Of a stretch of DNA of 5,710 bases, positions 1-4,467 are shown one piece after another; position 1 is the first letter of the stretch; every line of letters starts with the position of its first letter. The position numbers and the translations under genes are program-made. This DNA comes from Candidatus Uhrbacteria bacterium (GTDB taxonomy: Bacteria > Patescibacteriota > Patescibacteriia > UBA9934), in contig DOZH01000003.1 in NCBI GenBank assembly GCA_003518105.1, positions 31,373 to 37,082 on the forward strand, in the 5' to 3' direction. Below the pieces are notes generated by a model. That model was given only the letters and a program-made list of their open reading frames with translations, searched no databases and had not been told where the DNA came from.

Positions 1-43
1 CTCCCCGAGTCTCGCGTTGACTGAAATTCTAACATTTACAAAT

Positions 44-93
44 AAAAAATCACCTCGCCGGACGCTTGCACGCGTCACGGGAAGTGATTTTTA
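44..93 (-). terminator. Rho-independent terminator after tsf (possibly bidirectional)
   Basis: A 9-bp stem pairs 45-53 with 84-92. Above it a GACGC/GCGTC stem (61-65 with 72-76) plus CCG/CGG (58-60 with 78-80, one bulged A) closes a 6-base loop. Read on the minus strand, the hairpin begins about 10 bases after the tsf stop and runs into a T-rich tail (six T, then ATTT). The plus strand also ends in T residues, so it could stop transcription from both sides. It marks the end of the rpsB-tsf operon. Nothing further is recognisable in bases 1-43. Confidence 0.85.
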
Positions 94-101
94 AACTTTA
101 T

Positions 102-698
102 TTACTCAGTTCCAAGTTGAATACGGGAGAAGCGACCAATCTTGATGTTCTCACCAATCGAGAGAATCTTGCTCTCAAGCAACTGGCCAACTGTCATGCT
201 GTCGTCCTTGATGAAGGCTTGCTCCATCAAGCAGATATCGGCGAAGTACTTGCTCATGCGACCGTCAACAATTTTGGCGATGATTTCCGCTGGCTTCTTT
301 TCATCAGCCAAGCTTTCTGTCACAAACGTCTTTTCTTTCTCTACTGCTTCAACTGGCACCTGATCGCGGGAAATGTAGAGTGGAGCACTGGCGGCGATGT
401 GCATCGCGATGTCATTACAGAGCTCTACAAACTGCTCGTTGCGGCCTACAAAGTCTGTTTCACACATGACTTCCACGATCACACCAATCTTGCCGTTGCC
501 ATGGCTGTAGCAGTGCACGCGGCCTTCGCCAGTTGCACGGTCGCTCTTCTTAGCCATCTTAGCAGCGCCAGACTTGCGGAGAATGTCGATTGCTTTCTCC
601 ATGTCGCCGTTCGCTTCCGTCAACGCGTTCTTGGCATCCATCATGCCGGCCCCGGTCGTGTCTCGCAACTTCGCTACCTCACTTGCGGTAATTGCCAT
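102..698 (-). CDS. tsf: Translation elongation factor Ts (EF-Ts)
   Basis: EF-Ts is the nucleotide exchange factor that releases GDP from EF-Tu in the cytoplasm so that EF-Tu can reload with GTP and aminoacyl-tRNA. The N-terminal UBA-like EF-Tu-binding domain is clear in residues 1-45, with LRDTTGAGMMDAKNAL at 11-26. The core signature GKIGVIVEVMCETDFVGRN lies at 69-87, including the TDFV motif (81-84) that inserts into the EF-Tu GTPase domain. The C-terminus ends IGRFSRIQLGTE. At 198 aa it is a short form (E. coli about 283 aa), as in several reduced lineages, with one core subdomain instead of two. It follows rpsB by 23 bp in the usual rpsB-tsf operon and is followed by a hairpin terminator. 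No Shine-Dalgarno sequence is visible before the ATG, unlike rpsB, which suggests leaderless-type or coupled initiation. Confidence 0.97.
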   Translation of the reverse strand: MAITASEVAKLRDTTGAGMMDAKNALTEANGDMEKAIDILRKSGAAKMAKKSDRATGEGRVHCYSHGNGKIGVIVEVMCETDFVGRNEQFVELCNDIAMHIAASAPLYISRDQVPVEAVEKEKTFVTESLADEKKPAEIIAKIVDGRMSKYFADICLMEQAFIKDDSMTVGQLLESKILSIGENIKIGRFSRIQLGTE

Positions 699-721
699 AG
701 GGTAATTTTTAGGAAGTTCTA

Positions 722-1558
722 TTAGGCCTTAGTATCAGTCTTCTTAGTTTCCGACATCACCTTATCTTTCATCACAATGTCCAAGTCGGCGATTGTGGCT
801 TCGGCATTAGCGGAAACCTTTACTTCATCTTCGGCACTGCCACGGGTTTCCACGACTGCCTTGGCGCTAGCAACGGCCTTAGCCTTACCAGCCTTAACAG
901 CTTCGGACATCAACTTAGCGATCATTTCCAGGGAACCGACAGCGTCGTCGTTAGCTGGGATTACGTAGCTGATACCAGTTGGGTTGACGTTGGTGTCGAC
1001 AATGCTGACGATCTTAACCTTAGTTGCGACAGCTTCACGCAAAGCTGTTTTGTCGTGACGTGCGTCCAACATGAAGACTGCTTCTGGTAAACGAGTCATG
1101 GTGCTGATACCACCAATCTTCTCTTCCAATTCTTCAATCTTGCGGGAGAACTGCAACTGCTCGAGCTTGGTGTACTTCTTCAAGTCACCCTTCATGGTCT
1201 TGTCCTTCAATTCCAAGTAGGTCTTAATCAAACGCTGGATCTGTGGGAAGTTGGTGAAAGTACCACCCAACCAACGAGTGTTGACGTATGGCATACCGCA
1301 GTCCAAAGCGTACTTAGCCACAATGTCCTGAGCCTGGCGCTTGGTACCAACAAAGACGATGCTGCCACCGCGGGACACCAAGTTTTCCACGTAGCTCAAA
1401 GCTTTCTCCAACTGTTCCTGAGTCTTCTCGAGGTCAATCACGTGCACGCCACCACGAACACCGTAAATGTATTCGCGCATCTTTGGGTGCCAACGTGAGG
1501 ATTGGTGACCAAAGTGAACGCCGGCCTTCAACATGTCTAAAAGTTCTGGAGTCTGCAT
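722..1558 (-). CDS. rpsB: 30S ribosomal protein S2
   Basis: S2 is a late-assembling protein of the small ribosomal subunit, located at the head-body junction. Recognisable blocks include LLDMLKAGVHFGHQSSRWHPKM (residues 6-27), YIYGVRGGVHVIDLEKT (30-46), the FVGTKRQAQ and NTRWLGGTFTNF blocks, and the C-terminal IVDTNVNPTGISYVIPANDDA segment. The 278-aa product is longer than the roughly 230-260 aa usual for S2. The extra length is a charged, Ala/Lys/Glu-rich C-terminal tail from about residue 228, likely disordered. The start is supported by a Shine-Dalgarno AAAGGA (complement of 1567-1572), 8 bases before the ATG. It is the first gene of the rpsB-tsf operon, preceded by a long leader and a good promoter (separate entries). 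Confidence 0.98.
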   Translation of the reverse strand: MQTPELLDMLKAGVHFGHQSSRWHPKMREYIYGVRGGVHVIDLEKTQEQLEKALSYVENLVSRGGSIVFVGTKRQAQDIVAKYALDCGMPYVNTRWLGGTFTNFPQIQRLIKTYLELKDKTMKGDLKKYTKLEQLQFSRKIEELEEKIGGISTMTRLPEAVFMLDARHDKTALREAVATKVKIVSIVDTNVNPTGISYVIPANDDAVGSLEMIAKLMSEAVKAGKAKAVASAKAVVETRGSAEDEVKVSANAEATIADLDIVMKDKVMSETKKTDTKA

Positions 1559-1815
1559 AATATAGTTCCTTTTTTAAAGCTCGTGCACAATCTTGCTTTC
1601 AGAGATATTTGGATGATGTTTTGAGCGAAAAGCTCGAAGACCGACAAGATATAGCCGTAGCTACATTGCGGAGGTCTGAAAGCTTTGGAGCCAAAACAGC
1701 GCCAAATAGATCGAAAGATAGATTGTAAACGGGCTTAACCACGATCTGAACCGGTAGGACCTCTTTTACGAGGCAAAGGCTACTCGGGGAAACCAGATCT
1801 GAGTGATGAATAAGT
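1559..1815 (-). promoter_or_regulatory. Long structured 5' leader of rpsB (candidate regulatory RNA)
   Basis: From the predicted transcription start (about 1815) to the rpsB ATG there are about 257 untranslated bases, with no convincing gene. Several local inverted repeats are visible: CCTC/GAGG at 1760-1763 with 1770-1773; an AGACC/GGTCT stem (1638-1642 with 1673-1677) enclosing TAGC/GCTA (1652-1655 with 1660-1663); and GAGC/GCTC at 1623-1626 with 1632-1635. Two near copies of CAGATC followed by GGTT lie about 50 bases apart near 1742 and 1795. In other bacteria S2 represses its own operon through the rpsB leader, so an autoregulatory leader is a reasonable inference. I do not recognise a named RNA family here. 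Confidence 0.5.
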
Positions 1816-1821
1816 GGCCGA

Positions 1822-1850
1822 AGTGTAGCCAAATACTGCTTTTAGGTCAA
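1822..1850 (-). promoter_or_regulatory. Predicted sigma70-type promoter of rpsB-tsf
   Basis: On the minus strand a -35 box TTGACC (complement of 1845-1850) and a -10 box TACACT (complement of 1822-1827) are separated by exactly 17 bases. The predicted start is near 1815. The -35 box overlaps the last codons of the reverse transcriptase gene, whose stop codon is at 1842-1844. The ribosomal operon therefore has its own promoter at the edge of the retroelement. Confidence 0.7.
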
Positions 1851-2834
1851 GCCCTCACCCCCACTTTTTGGCAATTTACTGGCAATTTTATACCCGTTCC
1901 CCCATCCTAGCATCCCTCTATATGACGCTAAACTCTCTTTACCCGCCCCTTTTGCAACATTCCTGATCATTCTCTTCCTGGTCACTCCCCGTAAAACTCG
2001 ATGCTTCTGGAAATGCACCCAACCCAGAAAATCGACGCCACTAGCCATAGTTTCAATCGACACTTTGTTAGGATGCAACCACAGTTTAAGTTCGACACCA
2101 AGCCAATCGCTAATCACATAAAGCTGACTTTTAAGCTCATCGTAATCGCGGCTGAGCAGCACAAAGTCATCAGCGTAACGAATATAATTCTTGATTCTTA
2201 ATCCCTGCTCAACAAACAAATCCATCTCATGCAAATAAACATTGGACAGCAACTGTGAAGTTAAATTACCCAAAGGTAAACCAACGCCAGGCTTGGACGA
2301 TGAAAAACTAGCAATAATATTAGCCAGCAGCCACAGCAGCTTCTCATCAGCAATTTTCTTACTCAATAGTTCAAGCAACACTCGATGATCAATCGACGCA
2401 AAAAACTGCCGCACATCACACTTCAACACCCAGCAAGTCTTAGTATTATTCATCGACACTTGCCGAGCCATTACCTCAAATCGTTGCAACGCCCTGTGAG
2501 TCCCTTTATTATCTCTACAAGAAAATGAATCAGCTATAAATATCCGGTCAAAAAATGGGTATAGTCTTCTATAAATTGCCCTATGCAGAACTCGATCACG
2601 AACACTCGCTATATGAATTTTTCTCGGTTTTGGATCGTTAATAGCCCTAGCATTATATGATTTATGAATATAAGTGCCATCCACTAAACTTTCGTGTAAA
2701 ATAATCAGGTTGGTCATTAAATTATGCTCAAACTCCTGTACGTCGAGCCTTGTTTTCTTACCAACTTTAAATTCACCCCAGGCTTCGAGTAAATTCTCTA
2801 GGCTAATTACATCCTCATATTTATGAACACACAA
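1842..2834 (-). CDS. DGR reverse transcriptase
   Basis: This is the RNA-templated DNA polymerase of the retroelement, which copies the TR transcript into cDNA with errors at adenines. Numbered from the TTG at 2834 (330 aa), the catalytic blocks are DVRQFFASID (D140), GLPLGNLTSQ (187-194; the GxxxSQ form typical of DGR enzymes rather than the QGxxxSP of group II introns), YADD (220-223; D222 and D223) and LHPNK...FLGW (about 263-272). The N-terminal HKYEDVISLENLLEAWGEF and VRDRVLHRAIYRRLYPFFD blocks also fit DGR enzymes. No maturase or HNH domain follows. The frame stays open up to a TTG at 2903, but that extension crosses a run of ten G and overlaps avd. I prefer TTG 2834 (or 2849) because homologues start a few residues before HKYED. 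No start has a well-spaced Shine-Dalgarno sequence, and no in-frame ATG occurs before residue 40. The stop overlaps the rpsB promoter. The gene is much more AT-rich than the target gene. Confidence 0.95.
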   Translation of the reverse strand: MCVHKYEDVISLENLLEAWGEFKVGKKTRLDVQEFEHNLMTNLIILHESLVDGTYIHKSYNARAINDPKPRKIHIASVRDRVLHRAIYRRLYPFFDRIFIADSFSCRDNKGTHRALQRFEVMARQVSMNNTKTCWVLKCDVRQFFASIDHRVLLELLSKKIADEKLLWLLANIIASFSSSKPGVGLPLGNLTSQLLSNVYLHEMDLFVEQGLRIKNYIRYADDFVLLSRDYDELKSQLYVISDWLGVELKLWLHPNKVSIETMASGVDFLGWVHFQKHRVLRGVTRKRMIRNVAKGAGKESLASYRGMLGWGNGYKIASKLPKSGGEGLT

Positions 2835-2859
2835 ACTCCCACCAGCCAAAAATCCTTTA

Positions 2860-3243
2860 ATGTCACCCCCCCCCCAATTGATTCCCTTGTTGCATAATTG
2901 CAAAAACGCTTACGCTCTATGGTTTAAACGTTATTCCGACCTCGGTAAAGCTCATCGTCGCACTCTCGGTCAACGCATAGACGACCTTTTCATAGATACT
3001 ATCGAAGCTATCAGCGTGGCTAGTTTTACACCCAAGGCCGACAAACTGCCAGCTCTGCGCGTAGCTATTCGCAAGCTAGACACCATGAAAATTTTATTAA
3101 TGATCCTCTGGGAAAACAAATCTCTCAAAAATGATCACTATTTAGAACTTTCAATAAAGCTCGAAAATATCGGTAAAATGCTGGGCGGTTGGCACAATAA
3201 AATCTTAAAACCAGACGCTCCGAAACTTGATTTCGGAGCGTAA
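2860..3243 (+). CDS. avd: Avd-like DGR accessory protein (four-helix bundle)
   Basis: Avd is the accessory variability determinant. In studied DGRs it forms a basic pentameric four-helix bundle that binds the RT and the DGR RNA and is needed for cDNA synthesis. The 127-aa product matches the family pattern: an IPLL start (residues 8-11), TLGQRIDDLFIDTIEAIS (35-52), a KLPALRVAIRKLDTMKILLMILWE helix pair (62-85) and the closing IGKMLGGWHN (104-113). It is rich in Lys and Arg. The ATG at 2860 lacks a Shine-Dalgarno sequence, and codons 3-6 consist mostly of a run of ten C (2866-2875). The only other nearby starts are TTG codons, such as 2878. It lies between TR and RT, as in the Bordetella phage DGR, but on the opposite strand to both. 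The last nine codons and the stop form a perfect hairpin (3215-3241). Confidence 0.9.
   Translation: MSPPPQLIPLLHNCKNAYALWFKRYSDLGKAHRRTLGQRIDDLFIDTIEAISVASFTPKADKLPALRVAIRKLDTMKILLMILWENKSLKNDHYLELSIKLENIGKMLGGWHNKILKPDAPKLDFGA
2866..2875. repeat. C10/G10 homopolymer at the avd/RT start region
   Basis: There are ten consecutive C on the plus strand, directly after the avd ATG TCA. With ten C, avd reads through. With nine or eleven the avd frame meets a stop within about a dozen codons (TGA after nine C, TAA after eleven). On the minus strand, an ATG at 2895 reads into the G run and stops at TGA (2865-2863) when the run is ten. With nine it would enter the RT frame. Runs of this kind are prone to slippage in replication and to sequencing error. 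Confidence 0.9.
3215..3241. repeat. Perfect 11-bp hairpin between TR and the avd 3' end
   Basis: Bases 3215-3225 are exactly complementary to 3231-3241 around a 5-base loop (CTTGA). On the plus strand it covers the last avd codons and the first base of the stop codon, and it is not followed by a T run. On the minus strand it begins 21 bases after the 3' end of TR and is followed by a moderately U-rich stretch. It could be part of the DGR RNA downstream of TR, a terminator for that RNA, or a terminator of avd. Confidence 0.85.
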
Positions 3244-3262
3244 GGCAAACTTGAAGAGACTA

Positions 3263-3393
3263 GCGGAGACAAGGGCCGGGTTGTTGGCGTTCCAGTCGTT
3301 GTCGAGGTAGTTGTAGTTCGCGTACCACCGGTCACCGTCCCAGTTGAGATAACGGACGTACAGGTTGCCGTTCCCGTCCGAGTCTTGCGTGCC
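3263..3393 (-). repeat. DGR template repeat (TR)
   Basis: This is the invariant donor copy. It aligns with 3760-3890 without gaps at an offset of 497: 110 of 131 bases are identical and 16 of the 21 differences fall on minus-strand adenines of this copy. Read in the VR frame it is rich in AAC codons (for example YNYLDNDWNANNP), as mutable templates usually are. The 3' 18 bases (3263-3280) contain no adenine and are identical in both copies, which fits the invariant initiation region at the 3' end of TR and VR. At the 5' end four adjacent mismatches (3384-3387) are followed by six matches, so the core may end at 3383. No start codon or open gene goes with it, so it is non-coding here. TR, RT and target are co-directional. 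Confidence 0.95.
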
Positions 3394-3641
3394 GCACCAT
3401 CCAGTCCACCGCTGCTCGAATAGCCTTCAGCTACTCTTACAGTTGAATATTATGTGCGATCTAAAATCGACTAACGCAGCACACCGAGTAATCTTCATAT
3501 TTTCGCGCTAGCAATTACTCTTGCTTTCACCGTAGCCAAAGCAATGCTCAATTACCAGTCACGGAATGCGGCGACTAGTCACCGTAGCCACTAGTACATT
3601 AGTCACATTCCAAACTAGTATACAAAATTTCCGCTCAAACG
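3394..3641. other. Non-coding stretch between target terminator and TR, with short repeats
   Basis: No gene is supported here. It contains a 12-bp direct repeat TCACCGTAGCCA (3527-3538 and 3579-3590), three copies of AGTCAC (3557, 3577, 3601), three copies of the palindrome ACTAGT (3574, 3590, 3614), and a GGAATG/CATTCC inverted pair (3563-3568 with 3606-3611). It should hold the promoter and 5' part of the TR transcript, which would be separated from the target gene by the terminator. Only weak promoter candidates are visible on the minus strand: TATACT near 3615-3620 without a good -35 box, and an AT-rich CATAATATT near 3447-3456. Confidence 0.5.
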
Positions 3642-3681
3642 AAAAACTGGCGCCTCACACATCGCTGTGTAGACGCCAGTT
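3642..3681 (-). terminator. Rho-independent terminator of the DGR target gene
   Basis: An 8-bp stem AACTGGCG/CGCCAGTT (3645-3652 with 3674-3681) continues as CT/AG and ACAC/GTGT pairs around the loop ATCGCT. On the minus strand it is followed directly by a T run (complement of 3642-3646). It begins about 47 bases after the target stop codon and separates the target transcript from TR and RT. Confidence 0.8.
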
Positions 3682-3719
3682 CGATCCAAGGCTCAAGAAT
3701 TGAGGACAAAGGATCAGAG

Positions 3720-3734
3720 GGCTGAGGATCAGCC
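3720..3734. repeat. Small GC-rich hairpin 3' of VR, over the target stop codon
   Basis: GGCTGA (3720-3725) pairs with TCAGCC (3729-3734) across a 3-base loop. The TGA stop of the target gene lies inside the stem. It is 25 bases beyond the 3' edge of VR on the minus strand. In the Bordetella phage DGR a hairpin just 3' of VR helps target recognition. This one is shorter and its loop differs, so equivalence is only a suggestion. Confidence 0.45.
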
Positions 3735-4340
3735 AGGTTGAGCGGCCGAGGACGTACTCGCGGAGACAAGGGCCGGGCTGCCGGCGTCCCAGGCAGCGTC
3801 GAGGTAGTCGTAGTACGCGTCCCACCGGCCACCGTCCCAGCCGAGATAACGGACGCACAGGTTCCCGTACCCGTCCGAGTAGATCGTGCCCCAGAAGAAC
3901 ACGGCCTGTCCCTTCCAGCTCTCGGGGATTTCACCCGGGTTGGCCGAGTACCAATCAAGCAGCTTGGCCGGCATGACGGGCTGGCCTTCGAGCGCCTCCT
4001 TGAGGAGCGTGCCCTTGAGGTAGCTCGTCTGGCCCTGCCGCGAATCCCGGTAAAACTTCACCTCGGCCGGGTTGACCAGGCCGCGCATGCGGCTCTTGAT
4101 CTGGTGCTTCTCCTCGGCGATGGTCAGACCGCTCGGGATGCTCGGCACCTCGTCGCAGTCCACCATCTGGGGGTTGACCTTCGCGATGAAGTAGCGGATC
4201 AGCGCGGGGTTGGCCGTGAACTTCTCGACGTCGCGGGCGTTGCCGCCAGCAGCCATGATGGCCTCCCAGAGGGCGTTGCCGATCTCGGGGGTGAAATCCT
4301 CGAGCTTGGCCGGGGTGGTGCCAGTAAAAGCATGGGTCAT
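3729..4340 (-). CDS. DGR target (diversified) protein with C-terminal variable region
   Basis: This is the protein whose C-terminus is rewritten by the retroelement. It has 203 aa and no signal peptide or membrane segment, so it appears cytoplasmic. Residues 1-125 are a helix-prone N-terminal part I cannot assign. Residues about 139-195 form a Trp/Tyr/Asp/Gly-rich block (IPESWKGQAVFFWGTIY... to ...DYLDAAWDAGSPALVSAS), probably a compact ligand-binding fold of the C-type-lectin kind used by DGR targets. The fold is inference. Compared with TR, 14 positions differ: 153, 154, 158, 162, 167, 171, 174, 176, 178, 182, 183, 185, 187 and 188. The start is the ATG at 4340, with Shine-Dalgarno AAGGAG (complement of 4346-4351) 5 bases before it. 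The longer frame up to 4424 would include the promoter -10 box and is rejected. The gene is strikingly GC-rich (about 68% in a 60-bp sample) against the RT gene. Confidence 0.9.
   Translation of the reverse strand: MTHAFTGTTPAKLEDFTPEIGNALWEAIMAAGGNARDVEKFTANPALIRYFIAKVNPQMVDCDEVPSIPSGLTIAEEKHQIKSRMRGLVNPAEVKFYRDSRQGQTSYLKGTLLKEALEGQPVMPAKLLDWYSANPGEIPESWKGQAVFFWGTIYSDGYGNLCVRYLGWDGGRWDAYYDYLDAAWDAGSPALVSASTSSAAQPG
3760..3890 (-). repeat. DGR variable repeat (VR) inside the target gene
   Basis: This is the recipient copy of 3263-3393. Half of the 32 template adenines have become another base (mainly G, also C and T), against 5 of 99 other positions. Most changes fall at the first or second base of AAC, GAC or TAC codons, giving for example N182A, D183A, N185D, N187G and N188S relative to the template. 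The shared 3' block (3760-3777) is unchanged. Non-adenine differences are at TR positions 3298, 3324, 3367, 3384 and 3387. Confidence 0.95.
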
Positions 4341-4345
4341 GGTGA

Positions 4346-4351
4346 CTCCTT
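4346..4351 (-). promoter_or_regulatory. Shine-Dalgarno of the target gene
   Basis: A full AAGGAG on the minus strand lies 5 bases before the ATG at 4340. It is the best ribosome binding site in the window, and it decides the target start in favour of 4340 over the upstream ATG at 4424. Confidence 0.85.
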
Positions 4352-4412
4352 GGGTGCGGGGGGTTATCTCAGTGGGCAAAACGACGTCAGGATACTTTCC
4401 TAACGACCCAAA

Positions 4413-4441
4413 ATAATACCACAAAACAGGCCTTTAGTCAA
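4413..4441 (-). promoter_or_regulatory. Strong sigma70-type promoter of the DGR target gene
   Basis: The minus strand has TTGACT (complement of 4436-4441) and TATTAT (complement of 4413-4418) separated by 17 bases, with TGG directly before the -10 box (extended -10). Transcription should start near 4406, giving an untranslated leader of about 65 bases. The diversified protein is thus likely expressed from its own promoter, separate from queA. AGGCC/GGCCT arms (4428-4432 and 4449-4453) flank the -35 box and could be an operator, but the symmetry is imperfect. Confidence 0.8.
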
Positions 4442-4467
4442 CCTAACTGGCCTATTTATGGCTGAAA

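Noticed and set aside
17..46. TTGACT with an AT-rich box on the plus strand as a promoter
   Set aside because: The -10 candidate (aaataa-like) is poor and transcription would run straight into the tsf terminator and antisense to tsf.
66..725. Plus-strand open frame over tsf (219 codons)
   Set aside because: It lies fully antisense to a clear EF-Ts gene and shows no recognisable protein features.
1599..1832. 77-codon minus-strand frame before rpsB
   Set aside because: Its start lies upstream of the predicted transcription start, its sequence shows no family features, and it covers the structured leader.
1842..2903. RT as a group II intron maturase or retron RT
   Set aside because: There is no maturase X or HNH region, the motif is GxxxSQ instead of QGxxxSP, and a matching TR/VR pair and Avd lie next to it.
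3138..3335. 65-codon minus-strand frame over TR and the avd 3' end
   Set aside because: It is a different frame from the VR reading, full of Thr repeats, and antisense to avd. It is explained by TR and avd.
3527..3619. CRISPR array from the short repeats
   Set aside because: The repeats are 6-12 bp, only two or three copies, with uneven spacing, and there are no cas genes.
3738..4403. Long open frame on the plus strand opposite the target gene (221 codons)
   Set aside because: It is a mirror of a GC-rich gene on the other strand. The minus-strand frame has an AAGGAG, a good promoter, a terminator and the VR, and the plus-strand frame has none of these.
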